A stretch of 64,000 nt of DNA from an uncultured Dehalococcoidia bacterium (GTDB taxonomy: Bacteria; Chloroflexota; Dehalococcoidia; Lucifugimonadales; UBA3495): contig OY282494.1 in NCBI GenBank assembly GCA_958296385.1, positions 2,021,537 to 2,085,536 of the forward strand, written 5' to 3'. The notes under the pieces are model-generated. The model made no database searches. It was not told where the DNA came from and saw only the letters and a list, made by a program, of their open reading frames with translations. Both the position numbers and the translations under genes were made by a program. Every line of letters starts with the position of its first letter. The first letter of the stretch is position 1. Below are positions 49,732 to 59,167 of this stretch, piece after piece.

Positions 49732-49761
49732 GGGAAATCGGTCGCGTCAGCGACCCCAAAG

Positions 49762-49788
49762 AAAAACCCGACTGCTGCAACAGTCGGG
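49762..49788 (-). terminator. Intrinsic terminator downstream of the cobalamin riboswitch
   Basis: Read leftward, CCCGACTG and CAGTCGGG form an 8-bp stem with a 6-base loop followed by TTTTT. It lies about 120 bases after the aptamer and 290 bases before the first gene, so it fits the expression platform of a riboswitch acting by transcription termination. Confidence 0.8.
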
Positions 49789-49894
49789 CAAGATTTCAGA
49801 GGCATATTCGCTGGGAGCGGTCAGCACCCTGGTCGGTATCGTCACCCGACGCCGGCGCATCCCGGGCTCTTGCTCACTCGTCCGCGCAGTGCAG

Positions 49895-50096
49895 CCAGAA
49901 CACACCTGCGGCAGGTCTCCTGGCTCATGGCTGCAAACGACGTTCCTCCGCCTTCCCACCCTAAATCGGGCAGTGGCTTACGGCCAGCATCCTAACGGAC
50001 ACCAACCGGGAGGGCGTCTCACCAATTACAGTGGCGGGACCGCACCGGATTCACACCGGATTTCCTTTTCAACCCGCAAACCACCATCCAAGATTA
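49895..50096 (-). promoter_or_regulatory. Cobalamin riboswitch (B12 aptamer)
   Basis: Read leftward, the conserved blocks come in order: GAAAAGGAAATCCGGTG, GAATCCGGTGCGGTCCC, then GCCACTGTAA (the B12 box), then, about 100 bases on, GAGCCAGGAGACCTGCC, the closing conserved segment. These are the hallmarks of adenosylcobalamin-class riboswitches. With B12 bound, the downstream terminator would close and the cob operon would be switched off. The boundaries are approximate. Confidence 0.92.
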
Positions 50097-50161
50097 TCGG
50101 AACAGCAGCAAGCGAGCCACCAACAGGCATTTTCAATCCTGATTCAATTGTTAACGCCCCA

Positions 50162-50170
50162 ACTATAACA
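50162..50170 (-). promoter_or_regulatory. Extended -10 promoter for the B12 operon
   Basis: Read leftward TGTTATAGT lies about 65 bases ahead of the first conserved aptamer block, a proper distance for transcription to start before the riboswitch. Confidence 0.45.
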
Positions 50171-50197
50171 CCCTCCTCACCCCCCGTCAAACAAGCC

Positions 50198-50230
50198 GGG
50201 GGTCTGGGGGAAATCATTTCCCCCAGCGTC
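50198..50230. repeat. 33-base palindromic repeat, copy 1
   Basis: A block with CTGGGGGAAAT and ATTTCCCCCAG as an 11-bp perfect palindrome around one base, preceded by GGGGGT. The same 33 bases occur at 59964-59996. This copy lies between the asparaginase stop and the B12-operon promoter. Confidence 0.75.
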
Positions 50231-50243
50231 CCCCCGTCCCCAT

Positions 50244-51263
50244 TCAATACTCCAGCATCATCCGCTGCAACTCACCCCTCCCGCCCGTCTGCGTCAGCCC
50301 CAGCATCATCAAGATGCGCGCCTTTTTAGGATGCAGATTATCAGCCACGATGTAGCCCGCCTCAGTGAACCGCCGCGTTTGCACCACCCGGCCCGTGCCC
50401 ACGTGCGTGGCCAGCGTAACCGGCAGCCCGGCGTCCACCGCGCTTTGCAAGGCGTCCATAAACGGCGCCGGCGACCCTCCGCTGCCCAGGCCCGCCGCCA
50501 CGATGCCGTCCACCCCGGCCTCCACCAGCGCGTCAATCACCGTCCCGTCGGCCCCGGCGTACCCGTAGGCGATGTCCACCCGGGGCAGTTCGGATATGCC
50601 CGACACGTCAAACTCCGAATCCGCCGTATGCCGCTTTTCGGGCCGCCGGTAATAGACCACCCCGCCATCGGCGTCCGCGTAGCCCAGAAACCCCACGTGG
50701 CCCGACTGGAACGTTTCCACCCGGTAGGCGTCGGTCTTGGTGACGTCCCGCGCCGCCTGGATTTCGTTGTTCAGCACCACCAGCGCGCCCCGTCCCGCCG
50801 ACTGCCCGGCGGCGGCCACCCGCACCGCGTCCAGCAGGTTGTTGTCGGCGTCCGTGCCCATCGCCGACGGCGGACGCATCGCCCCGGTAACCACCACCGG
50901 CCGCGCGTCCCGCACCGTCAAGTTCAGAAAGTACGCCGTTTCCTCCAGCGTCGCCGTGCCGTGCGTAACCGCCGCCCCTGCCGCATCCCCGTCTGCCGCC
51001 AGCCGCTCGTTGATGCGCCGGGCCAGCGTCAGCCAGTCCGACGGATACACCTCCGTACTGCCCACGTTGATAACCTGCTCGGCAACCACGTCCGCCAGCT
51101 CCGCCGCCTCCGGCACCCGCGCCAGCATCTCCTCAATCGTCAGCTGGCTGCCCCCGTAGCTGTAATTGGCAAAATCGGTGCGGTTGGCGCCCACAAACGA
51201 AATCGTGCCGCCCGTGCCAAACAGATACACCCGCCGTTTCTCAGCGTATGCTTCATTAACCAT
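50244..51263 (-). CDS. L-asparaginase-like protein with altered active site
   Basis: A 339-residue type I/II asparaginase-family protein. The nucleophile motif LFGTGGTIS (Thr20) is intact, as is TGAMRPPSAMGTDADNNLLDAV and the Lys in ARDVTKTDAYRVETF. The second signature reads VTHGTATLEETAYFL: where the family has T-H-G-T-D-T, the Asp of the Thr-Asp-Lys triad is Ala (residue 104). Loss of that residue severely weakens known asparaginases, so activity or substrate may differ. The reading in the DNA is clear (ACG-GCG-ACG). No signal peptide. It is divergent from ftsH. Confidence 0.85.
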   Translation of the reverse strand: MVNEAYAEKRRVYLFGTGGTISFVGANRTDFANYSYGGSQLTIEEMLARVPEAAELADVVAEQVINVGSTEVYPSDWLTLARRINERLAADGDAAGAAVTHGTATLEETAYFLNLTVRDARPVVVTGAMRPPSAMGTDADNNLLDAVRVAAAGQSAGRGALVVLNNEIQAARDVTKTDAYRVETFQSGHVGFLGYADADGGVVYYRRPEKRHTADSEFDVSGISELPRVDIAYGYAGADGTVIDALVEAGVDGIVAAGLGSGGSPAPFMDALQSAVDAGLPVTLATHVGTGRVVQTRRFTEAGYIVADNLHPKKARILMMLGLTQTGGRGELQRMMLEY

Positions 51264-51318
51264 CGGAACCTCCGGGGCGCGGGAATTGGCCCGCTTTGAC
51301 GCAGGTTCGCCGCCCGCT

Positions 51319-51347
51319 TTGCAATTTTGGCATTGCGCCGCTAATAT
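51319..51347 (+). promoter_or_regulatory. Sigma70-type promoter of ftsH
   Basis: TTGCAA (51319-51324), a 17-base spacer and TAATAT (51342-51347) lie about 85 bases ahead of the ftsH start. Confidence 0.5.
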
Positions 51348-51430
51348 GGTAGCCTATCCCCGGACTTCTGTCCGCACCGCACCGCATCCATCGCGCCGCG
51401 CCGCCGTGTCAACACACCGGCAGGAGTGTT

Positions 51431-53437
51431 ATGACTAATAACCGCTGGGTCCGCAACAGCCTCATCTACCTGCTGATTATCATTGGCGTTATAGTCATCT
51501 TCTATACGTTCATCCCCAGCTTCGGCAGCAGCGACACTCGTTCCGTTACCGAAGTCCTCAATCAGGCCAGCACCGGCCAGATTGACGAGATTATCGTGGA
51601 TGGCGAGAAGCTTACCGTCATCCCCAACGTCCGTACCGGCGGCGAAGCCACCAAGTACACCAGCCGCATCGGTAAGAACACCGACCTGATTCAGCTGCTC
51701 TCCGAAACCGGCGGCCTGAACACCACTGCCGCGCCTAACGTCACCTACAAGGGTTCCAGCGGCTTCGGCAGCGTCTTCGGCATCCTGCTCAACTTCCTCC
51801 CCCTCATCTTCTTCGGCGGCCTCATCCTCCTGATGATGCGCCAGGCCCAGGGCTCCAACAACCAGACCATGAGCTTTGGCCGCAGCCGCGCCCGCATGAT
51901 GCCCTTCAACCGCCCCTCCGTAACCTTTAACGACGTCGCCGGCGTTGACGAGGCCAAGGCGGAGCTTGAGGAAGTCGTTGACTTCCTGAAATACCCGGAG
52001 CGGTTCCTCTCGCTGGGCGCCCGTATCCCCAAGGGCGTCCTGCTGGTCGGCCCCCCCGGCACCGGCAAAACCCTGCTGGCCCGCGCCGTTGCTGGCGAGG
52101 CCGGCGTGCCATTCTTTCACATCTCCGGCAGCGAATTCGTCGAGATGTTCGTCGGCGTCGGCGCCGCCCGCGTCCGCGACCTCTTTGAGCAGGCCAAGCG
52201 CAACTCCCCCTGTATCCTGTTTGTCGATGAGATTGACGCCGTAGGACGCCATCGCGGCGCCGGACTCGGCGGCGGCCACGACGAGCGCGAGCAAACCCTC
52301 AACCAGATTCTCGTCGAGATGGACGGCTTTGAGACCAACACCAACATCATCGTCATCGCCGCCACCAACCGCCCCGACATCCTCGACCCCGCCCTGCTGC
52401 GCCCCGGCCGCTTTGACCGCCGCGTCACCCTCGACCTCCCCGATGTCGTCGGCCGCGCCGCCATCCTCAAAGTCCACGCCGCCGGCAAACCCCTGGCCCG
52501 CGAAATCAACGTAGAAGTCCTCGCCCGCGAAACCCCGGGTTTCAGCGGCGCCGACCTCTCCAACCTGGTCAACGAAGCCGCCCTCCTCGCCGCCCGCAAA
52601 AACCAGTCCAGCATTTTTATGGCCGACTTTGAGGAAGCCATCGAGCGCGTCATCGCTGGCCCGGAACGCAAGAGCCGCGTCATCAACCAGCGCGAGAAAG
52701 AAATGACCGCCTACCACGAGGCCGGCCACGCCCTCGTCGCCTGGCTCCTCCCCCACGCCGACCGCGTCCACAAAATCAGCATCGTCTCCCGCGGCAACAT
52801 GGGCGGCCACACCACCCTCCTCCCCGAAGAAGACCGCTACCTCTGGACCAAAAATCAGTTCCAGGATATGCTCGGCGTCATGATGGGCGGCCGCGTCGCC
52901 GAAGAACTAATCTTTGACGAAGTAACCACCGGCGCCAGCAACGACATTGAGCGCGCCACCAAAACCGCCCTCGGCATGATTAAACGCTACGGAATGTCCG
53001 CCAGCCTCGGCCCCCGCACCTTTGGCAAGCGCGAAGAGCTGGTGTTCCTGGGTCGCGAAATCAGCGAAGAACGCGATTACGGCGATAAGATTGCCGAAGA
53101 GATTGACGTCGAAGTGCGCCATCTCATCACCAGCGCCTACCGTCAGGCCCAGCAGCTGCTGATTGACTACAAGCCCAAGCTGGTTCAAATCGCCGAATAT
53201 CTAATCGAGCACGAAGCCATCTCCGGCGAAGCCCTCAACGGTCTGTTCAACGACGACCCGCCCGGCATTGAGCCCGAACCGGCCCGGCCCACCCCGGCCC
53301 CATCGCCCTACGCCCCGCCGGCCCCCCCCGCCTCCCAAAGCGACCCCCTGCCCACCCCAACCCCCGCCCCCGCGCCATCATTCAGCAGCACAACCACCAC
53401 CGACCCCACCACCGCCAACCCGCCGGCGGCCGACTGA
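51431..53437 (+). CDS. ftsH: ATP-dependent membrane zinc metalloprotease FtsH
   Basis: A 668-residue membrane AAA+ protease. Two membrane helices (about 10-28 and 114-136) frame a small extracytoplasmic domain. The AAA domain has [14 protein letters not shown] (Walker A, 207-214), [11 protein letters not shown] (Walker B), [10 protein letters not shown] and the arginine fingers in [10 protein letters not shown]. The protease domain has HEAGH (429-433) with a later conserved Asp in DIERAT. The C-terminal 70 residues are a Pro/Thr-rich disordered tail. It degrades misfolded membrane and regulatory proteins. hflK and hflC, whose products form its regulator, lie just downstream. AGGAG precedes the ATG. 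Confidence 0.96.
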   Translation: MTNNRWVRNSLIYLLIIIGVIVIFYTFIPSFGSSDTRSVTEVLNQASTGQIDEIIVDGEKLTVIPNVRTGGEATKYTSRIGKNTDLIQLLSETGGLNTTAAPNVTYKGSSGFGSVFGILLNFLPLIFFGGLILLMMRQAQGSNNQTMSFGRSRARMMPFNRPSVTFNDVAGVDEAKAELEEVVDFLKYPERFLSLGARIPKGVLLVGPPGTGKTLLARAVAGEAGVPFFHISGSEFVEMFVGVGAARVRDLFEQAKRNSPCILFVDEIDAVGRHRGAGLGGGHDEREQTLNQILVEMDGFETNTNIIVIAATNRPDILDPALLRPGRFDRRVTLDLPDVVGRAAILKVHAAGKPLAREINVEVLARETPGFSGADLSNLVNEAALLAARKNQSSIFMADFEEAIERVIAGPERKSRVINQREKEMTAYHEAGHALVAWLLPHADRVHKISIVSRGNMGGHTTLLPEEDRYLWTKNQFQDMLGVMMGGRVAEELIFDEVTTGASNDIERATKTALGMIKRYGMSASLGPRTFGKREELVFLGREISEERDYGDKIAEEIDVEVRHLITSAYRQAQQLLIDYKPKLVQIAEYLIEHEAISGEALNGLFNDDPPGIEPEPARPTPAPSPYAPPAPPASQSDPLPTPTPAPAPSFSSTTTTDPTTANPPAAD

Positions 53438-53522
53438 CTGCTGCGAACGGGTTAGTACGGACGGATTATCGCCGACGGTTTATTGCCGATTGACTATCCT
53501 TGACGTCCGGGGCCGAACCGCA

Positions 53523-53846
53523 TCAAGCGGCCGGTTCGGCCCCGGTGTCAACATCAGCCTCCAGCGGCAGGCTGCGGTAGTACAACCCCCACTGCTGCAT
53601 CAGCGCCGACACCCGCGGGTCTTGCAGCGCCACCAATTCCCGCAGAAACCCGGCCAGCGCATGGGCCGGACGCAGCTCGTCGCTGCAAACCCAGCTCCGC
53701 TCCCCCGGCGCCGCGTAAATCAGCCCGTTCTGATGCGGACACCCCACCTGCACCCGCGCCAAATCCCGCCCGATTTTCACCGTAACCCCATAACCCTGCG
53801 CCAACGGCTCTGCGCCGCCCGACGATAACTGTACTGGCGATGTCAT
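53523..53846 (-). CDS. Hypothetical protein between ftsH and hflK
   Basis: A 107-residue protein from the ATG at 53846, six bases behind GGAGGA. No family is recognised. It has a beta-rich N-terminal half (QGYGVTVKIGRDLARVQVGC, PHQNGLIYAAPGERSWVCSD) with two Cys and a helical C-terminal half (AHALAGFLRELVALQDPRVS). Codon use is like the neighbours'. It stands alone on the minus strand between two plus-strand genes for the FtsH system. Confidence 0.55.
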   Translation of the reverse strand: MTSPVQLSSGGAEPLAQGYGVTVKIGRDLARVQVGCPHQNGLIYAAPGERSWVCSDELRPAHALAGFLRELVALQDPRVSALMQQWGLYYRSLPLEADVDTGAEPAA

Positions 53847-53948
53847 ATATTCCTCCGGAGTGAACCAGCGGCCCGGAACTGGCCCGGGAACGGCATTTTG
53901 CATTTTTCCAATGGGCTTGCCATTATAAACCACGCGCCGGCCATTGGT

Positions 53949-53957
53949 GTTATACTG
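53949..53957 (+). promoter_or_regulatory. Extended -10 promoter ahead of hflK
   Basis: TGTTATACT lies about 120 bases ahead of the hflK start. On the opposite strand, TATAAT (53923-53928) could serve the hypothetical gene at 53846. Confidence 0.4.
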
Positions 53958-54076
53958 TTTCATCAATCGGGCCTTTGCGCTGTTTCACTGCCATTGAGCG
54001 GCGAAGGTTCAGCCGGCCCGCCTAATGTCCAACCCATACCCACCAACCGCACACCCCCATAAAGGAACGGATTCGT

Positions 54077-55165
54077 ATGTTTTCACCCGGCGGCGGCCAA
54101 CCACCGCGACAGCCTGAGTTCGACCTCAACCAGATTTTGGGCCGCTTGAGCGGCATTTTCGGCGGCACCGGCGGGCGCCTCGGCGGTGGCAATCTCGTCA
54201 TCCTCGTGCTGGCCCTCGCCGCCCTCATCGTCATCGTCTGGGCCGCCTTTGGCGTCTATACCATCAGCCCCGGCGAGAACGCCTCCCTCCGCCTGTTCGG
54301 TTCCGTTCAGGGCGACCCCAAAACCGATGAGGGTTTGGACTGGTGGTGGCCGGCGCCCGTCGGCAACCGCGACGTGCTGCTGGTAACCGAAACCCGACGC
54401 ATGGAGCTGGGCTTCCGCTCCAACGACGCGGCGGTAATCACCCCGTTCCTCGAAGAAGCCCTGATGATTTCCGGCGACCTGAACATCGTTGACGTGCAGA
54501 TGGTGGTGCAGTACCGCATCAGCAACCTCAACAACTTCCTGTTCAACGTGGACGACCCCGGCGAGCCCATTCGCGGCATCCCGGATGGCCGCCCCGACGG
54601 ACGCACCCTCAAGGACGGCGCCGAAGCCGCCCTGCGTCTGGTCGTCGGCCAACGCTCCATCGACGACGTGCTGGTGCGGGGCCGTGAGGAAGTGGAAACC
54701 GACACTCGCGAACGCTTGCAGGCCATCCTTGACGAATACCGCGCCGGCGTTGAAATCATCTCGGTTCAGTTGCAGGACGTCAAAGCCCCCGAGGAAGTGC
54801 GCGATGCCTTTGACGACGTGCTGCGCGGCCGCCAGGAACGCGAAACCCGCATCAACCAGGCCCTCGCCTACGAAGCCGACATCATCCCCCGCGCCCGGGG
54901 TGAAGCCCAGCGCATCATCGAGGCGTCCGAAGCTTTCAAGCGCGCCCGCATCGAAACCGCCACTGGTGAAGCCCAGCGCTTTGAGGCCGTCCTCGCCGAG
55001 TACAACAGCTCCCCCCAGGTAACCCGCCAGCGCCTCTACCTGGAAGCCTTGGAGAACGTGCTGCCGGGCGTAAGCAAAATCATCGTTGACCCGGATACCG
55101 ACCCGGTACTCATTCTGGGACAGGACGGCAGCGTGATACCGGCCCCCATCGGCCCCAACCCCTAG
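54077..55165 (+). CDS. hflK: FtsH regulator HflK (SPFH protein)
   Basis: A 362-residue SPFH/band-7 protein with a Gly/Pro-rich N-terminus, one membrane helix (about 40-62), and the SPFH domain: FGVYTISPGENASLRLFG, LDWWWPAPVGNRDVLLVTET and VVQYRISNLNNFLFNVDDPG. A long charged helix region follows (RGRQERETRINQALAYEADI). That order is HflK. With HflC it forms a cage around FtsH at the membrane and restrains it. It lies 60 bases before hflC in the same orientation. Confidence 0.9.
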   Translation: MFSPGGGQPPRQPEFDLNQILGRLSGIFGGTGGRLGGGNLVILVLALAALIVIVWAAFGVYTISPGENASLRLFGSVQGDPKTDEGLDWWWPAPVGNRDVLLVTETRRMELGFRSNDAAVITPFLEEALMISGDLNIVDVQMVVQYRISNLNNFLFNVDDPGEPIRGIPDGRPDGRTLKDGAEAALRLVVGQRSIDDVLVRGREEVETDTRERLQAILDEYRAGVEIISVQLQDVKAPEEVRDAFDDVLRGRQERETRINQALAYEADIIPRARGEAQRIIEASEAFKRARIETATGEAQRFEAVLAEYNSSPQVTRQRLYLEALENVLPGVSKIIVDPDTDPVLILGQDGSVIPAPIGPNP

Positions 55166-55224
55166 CGCGCGGCCAACCCCCCGTCGCTAACTGCTAACTG
55201 TCCACCCTCCCGGAGAACCCTGCA

Positions 55225-56175
55225 ATGCGCAACCTCATCATCATCGGCATCGTCATCGTCGTCGGCCTGTTCGTCCTGCGCCAGTCCCTCTACGTCGTTG
55301 ACGTCACCGAACAGGTCATCATCCTTCGTTTCGGCGAAGTCGTGAACACCCGCCTCTCCCCCGGCCTCAACGTCAAACTCCCCTTTGTCGATGACGTAGT
55401 CCGGCTGGACAAACGCATACTCCGCATCGACGCCCCCCCGGTGTCCATGCCCGACCAGGACAAGGAAAACCTGGTTATTGACATCTACGCCCGCTACCGG
55501 ATTACCGACCCGGTGCAGTTCCGCAAAACCCTGCAAACCGAGGACACCGCCCGCAGCCGCCTCGGCGACATCGTTACCTCCACCCTCCGCGACCGCGTAG
55601 CCCTCCGCGACCGCACCGAAATCATCGGCGCCCGCCCCCAGGTTGACGAAGCCACCGGCAACCCCATCGTTGACGACGAGGGCTTGCCCCTGGTCGAGGG
55701 CCAGGAAACCCGCACCCAAATCCTCGACGAAGTGCTGGCCGCCGTCCGCGAAACCACCCAGCGCGACAACTTCGGCATCGATATGATCGACGTCCGCATC
55801 AAGCGCGCCGACTTCCCCGACGCCGTCACCGCCTCCATTTTCACCCGGATGCGCGCCGAGCGTAACCGCATCGCCGCCGGTTTCCGCGCCGAGGGTGAGG
55901 AGGAGGAACGCAAGATTCGCGCCGCCACCGACCGCGACCGCGACGTACTCCTCGCCGAAGCCGAGCGCGAATCCAACAAGCGGCGTGGTGAGGGCGAAGC
56001 CCAGGCCATCAGCCTCCTTGCCGAAGCCCTCAACAAAGACCCCGAACTATTCGCCTTCCTCCGCAGCCTGGAATCCTACCAGCGCATCATCCAGCGCCAG
56101 GACACCGTAATAATGTCCTCCGACGCCCCCCTATTCGACTACCTATCCAGCCCCGAAGCGCCGTCCGACCGCTAA
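55225..56175 (+). CDS. hflC: FtsH regulator HflC (SPFH protein)
   Basis: A 316-residue SPFH protein: an N-terminal membrane helix (IIIGIVIVVGLFVLRQSLYV), then VTEQVIILRFGEVVNTRLSPGL, LPFVDDVVRLDKRI, VIDIYARYRITDPVQFRKTL and the C-terminal MRAERNRIAAGFRAEGEEEE with AEAERESNKRRGEGEAQAI. This matches HflC. An insertion of about 25 residues (RPQVDEATGNPIVDDEGLPL) sits in the SPFH domain compared with the E. coli protein. The partner hflK is just upstream. Confidence 0.92.
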   Translation: MRNLIIIGIVIVVGLFVLRQSLYVVDVTEQVIILRFGEVVNTRLSPGLNVKLPFVDDVVRLDKRILRIDAPPVSMPDQDKENLVIDIYARYRITDPVQFRKTLQTEDTARSRLGDIVTSTLRDRVALRDRTEIIGARPQVDEATGNPIVDDEGLPLVEGQETRTQILDEVLAAVRETTQRDNFGIDMIDVRIKRADFPDAVTASIFTRMRAERNRIAAGFRAEGEEEERKIRAATDRDRDVLLAEAERESNKRRGEGEAQAISLLAEALNKDPELFAFLRSLESYQRIIQRQDTVIMSSDAPLFDYLSSPEAPSDR

Positions 56176-56181
56176 CCCCCA

Positions 56182-56919
56182 ATGGTCAGCACCACCCAAA
56201 CACTATCGCCGGCCGTCACCCCGGCCGGCGATGCTGAGCCGACTGACGCTGAGTCAATTAGTGCCGGGCTGCTTAATGACGGCCTGGTTGACGCCGAGTC
56301 AATTGACGCAGAGCCGGCCGGCGCAATTCGCCTGCTGCTGGCCCCGCTGGGCATAGATTTCCGGGCCCCCGATTTCCCGGCCCGGTTCATCCATTTCTGC
56401 GAACAAAACGACTTCTACGATATGGAAGTCAACGAAGCCGGCGAATTGGTGATTCTGCCTATGGTTGGATACCGGGGAAACCAGCACGAAACTGAGCTGA
56501 CCATCGAACTAGGCAACTGGCGACGGGCCAATGGCGGCGTCAGCACATCCCCAGGCTGCCGCTTTCGACTGTCCACCGGGGCAATCCGCGGCCCGGACGC
56601 CGCCTGGATTACCCAGGAACGCTACGACTCTGCCACCGACCACGAACGCGCAACGGTGATCACCGACGCCCCCGATTTCGTAGTAGAAATCCGCTCCCGC
56701 ACCGACAACCTGCGCCCCTTGCAGCGCAAAATGCAAATCTGGCTGGACGGCGGCGCCCGCCTCGGCTGGCTCATCGACCCCCGCCGCCGCCGCGTCTATA
56801 TCTACCGCCCCGGCCAGCCCGAACCCCAAATGCTGGAAAACCCCGAAACGCTGGACGGCGAGGATGTCCTCCCCGGTTTCACCTTCGCCGTCCGCCAGTA
56901 CATTTTTGACCTGCAATAA
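56182..56919 (+). CDS. Uma2 family protein, divergent form
   Basis: A 245-residue Uma2 protein, six bases after hflC and so perhaps on its transcript. It has a 45-residue N-terminal extension with repeated short Asp/Glu-Ser phrases (AEPTDAESISAGLL, VDAESIDAEPA). The core has IRGPDAAWITQERYD (Asp), PDFVVEIRSRTDNLRPLQRK (Glu and Lys) and LGWLIDPRRRRVYIYRPGQ. It is not close to the array members at 40-44 kb and is nearer to the pair at 33.6-35 kb. Confidence 0.8.
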   Translation: MVSTTQTLSPAVTPAGDAEPTDAESISAGLLNDGLVDAESIDAEPAGAIRLLLAPLGIDFRAPDFPARFIHFCEQNDFYDMEVNEAGELVILPMVGYRGNQHETELTIELGNWRRANGGVSTSPGCRFRLSTGAIRGPDAAWITQERYDSATDHERATVITDAPDFVVEIRSRTDNLRPLQRKMQIWLDGGARLGWLIDPRRRRVYIYRPGQPEPQMLENPETLDGEDVLPGFTFAVRQYIFDLQ

Positions 56920-56970
56920 CCGGCTTGCGTAACCCCCTTGCAATAGCCGGGCCAGCGCAACCGCCCGCCC

Positions 56971-57837
56971 TTACCGCCTCCCGGCAAGCCGCAGCCCTTC
57001 CTCCAGCCCGCTGGCCGAACGGGTTGGCGACGTAATCAAAATGCTAAACCCCTGCTCCAGTCGCATCGGCACTTCGGCAGCCGTGCACCCCACCGCGCAG
57101 GGAACCCCGGCGTTCTGGCAGATGCCCAGAATCCGCAGCAGCATTTCCTGCACCTCCGGATGCCCGGCGTTCCCCTTATGCCCCAGCGCCACCGACATAT
57201 CGCCCGGCCCGGCCCAAATGGCCCCAATCCCCTTCACTTCCCGCAAAATGTCGGGCAGATTGTTCGCCCCGGCCGGCTCCTCCACAATCCCCATCAGCAG
57301 CAGATTGCCCTCCGGGTCAATTGGCCAAACGTCGGCCGCGTCGTAATACTCGGTTGCCGACAGCCCCCAATAGCGCGGCGCGATACGCTGCCACCACCCC
57401 CGCTCGCCGGCCGGCTCAAAGTCCGCCACGCCCGGCACCTGCGGATACCGCGCCGCCCGCACCGCCGCCTGCGCGCCCTCAACAGTATCCAGATGCGGCA
57501 AAATCAGCCCGTACACCCCCGTATCCAGCGCCTGCTTGATAACCCACTGGTTCTGCTCCCGCGTGTTCGGCGGAATCCGCACCACCGGCGTCGGGTCAGC
57601 CTGCAAACCGCCCCCATCGGCAACCCGCTTGCGGTTCAGCAAAAACTGGAGCGAAGTTCGCAGGTTGTTAAAAGACAACCCCTCATGCTCCATCTCAATC
57701 ATCACCATATCGTAATCGGAATCGGCAAAATAGGTCATCTCATCCAGATTGCCGTTCCAGATCAGCCCGGTGCCAAAAACCGGCTTCCCCTCCTCCAGCA
57801 GCTGAATAACCTTGTTGTAACGCATCGCAGCGGCCAT
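56971..57837 (-). CDS. HpcH/HpaI-family aldolase
   Basis: A 288-residue TIM-barrel class II aldolase of the HpaI/citrate-lyase-beta superfamily: KPVFGTGLIWNGNLDEMTYF, then YDMVMIEMEHEGLSFNNLR (metal-site Glu), VVRIPPNTREQNQWVIKQAL, GLILPHLDTVEGAQAAVRAA, LLMGIVEEPAGANNLPDI and IWAGPGDMSVALG. The reaction is the reversible splitting of a hydroxy-keto acid. The insert around RGWWQRIAPRYWGLS is seen in a subgroup of unknown substrate. It is on the minus strand with the M16 gene upstream. Confidence 0.83.
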   Translation of the reverse strand: MAAAMRYNKVIQLLEEGKPVFGTGLIWNGNLDEMTYFADSDYDMVMIEMEHEGLSFNNLRTSLQFLLNRKRVADGGGLQADPTPVVRIPPNTREQNQWVIKQALDTGVYGLILPHLDTVEGAQAAVRAARYPQVPGVADFEPAGERGWWQRIAPRYWGLSATEYYDAADVWPIDPEGNLLLMGIVEEPAGANNLPDILREVKGIGAIWAGPGDMSVALGHKGNAGHPEVQEMLLRILGICQNAGVPCAVGCTAAEVPMRLEQGFSILITSPTRSASGLEEGLRLAGRR

Positions 57838-57887
57838 ATTTCTACCCTCCGGGTGTCGTTGATTTCTATTGGCGATGGGTGCCTTTT

Positions 57888-59156
57888 CTACCCGTTGCCC
57901 AGCGCGCCCCGCAACGCCTCATCGTCGTCGTGCGGCCCCACCACCGCCAAACGCAGCAATTCCGGTTCAATCAGCCGCTCCGCTACGCTGCCCACGTCAT
58001 CCGACGTAATCCCATCGATGCAGTCCGCCGTTTCATCCGGCGTAGCAACTTCCCCCATCAGCAGCTCTTGCGACGACAGCCAGGCCGCTACCGCCCGCGA
58101 GTCCTCCATCCGCATCAGCAGCCGCCCCTTGATGTACTCACGGGCTTTATGCACCTCGGCGTCGGGCGCGGGTTGTCGCAGGTTGATTAGTTCCTGCCGG
58201 ATGGCGGCCACCGCCTCCGGCGCGCGCCCCGGTTCGGTGCCGCACGACACCAGCAGCGCCCCGCAGTCGCGGTAGTTGCTCAGCGCGCTGTGCACGTCGT
58301 AAGTAATCCCCAGATTCTCCCGCAGGTTTTGGAACAGCCGGCTGCTCATCCCGTCGCCCAGCACGCCGTTCAGCACGGTGGCGGCGTAGCGGTCCGGGTC
58401 AGTCAGCCGCAGCCCCGGCAGCGCCATGCAAACGCTGCTATCCTCCGTAGCCCGCGACTCCACCAGAATAGCCGGGGCGTCCGCTGACGGAGCGCTGGCC
58501 GGCTCCCACCCCAGCGGTTCGCCCGGCGTCCAGTCCGCCGTCGCCGCCGCGACCAGTCCCACCGCATCATCATGACTCAAGGCGCCGGCGATGCCGATGA
58601 CCGTGTTGTTGGGGCGGTACTGCCGCTCCATATACCGCCGCACGTCGTCCAGCGTAATCGCCGCCACCGTCGCCGGTTCACCGCCCACGTCCCGCCCCAT
58701 CGCCTGCCCCGGCCACAGCGCCCGGTCAATCAGCAGCCCGCACACCTCCGCCGGGTAGTCGTTGGTCATCCGCAATTCGTCCAGAATGACCTCCCGCTCT
58801 TTCTCCATCTCCACCGGGTCCAGCAGCGGATGCCGCACCAAATCCAGGATGACGGGCAAGGCCCGGTCGGCGTACACGCTGGCGACCTTGCACCAGAACG
58901 ACGTCATCTCCCGGTCCGTAGCGGCGTTCATCATCCCGCCCACGCCCTCCACTGCCTCCGAGATTGCCAGCGCGGTCGGCCAGCGGCGGGTGCCCTTAAA
59001 AGGAAGGTGTTCCAGAAAGTGCGACAGCCCGGCCAGCTCCGGCGGTTCGTACCGCGAGCCGGCCCCCACTGATACGAACATTGATACGCTGCGGGTGTGC
59101 GGCATCTCCGCCGTCAGCACCCGCAGCCCGTTGTCCAGCACGGTGCGGCGATACAT
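57888..59156 (-). CDS. M16 family zinc peptidase (PqqL/MPP-like)
   Basis: A 422-residue peptidase with the inverted zinc motif HFLEH (46-50) within LSHFLEHLPFKGTRRWP, the downstream Glu region EREVILDELRMTNDYP, and a C-terminal half with the Arg-Tyr substrate loop form SSRLFQNLRENLGITYDVHS. That is the full two-domain layout of mitochondrial-processing-peptidase-like bacterial enzymes. Family members usually cleave peptides or signal remnants. Its start lies 11 bases from the stop of the MBL gene, so the two are an operon. Confidence 0.88.
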   Translation of the reverse strand: MYRRTVLDNGLRVLTAEMPHTRSVSMFVSVGAGSRYEPPELAGLSHFLEHLPFKGTRRWPTALAISEAVEGVGGMMNAATDREMTSFWCKVASVYADRALPVILDLVRHPLLDPVEMEKEREVILDELRMTNDYPAEVCGLLIDRALWPGQAMGRDVGGEPATVAAITLDDVRRYMERQYRPNNTVIGIAGALSHDDAVGLVAAATADWTPGEPLGWEPASAPSADAPAILVESRATEDSSVCMALPGLRLTDPDRYAATVLNGVLGDGMSSRLFQNLRENLGITYDVHSALSNYRDCGALLVSCGTEPGRAPEAVAAIRQELINLRQPAPDAEVHKAREYIKGRLLMRMEDSRAVAAWLSSQELLMGEVATPDETADCIDGITSDDVGSVAERLIEPELLRLAVVGPHDDDEALRGALGNG

Positions 59157-59167
59157 CAGCGCCGCCG

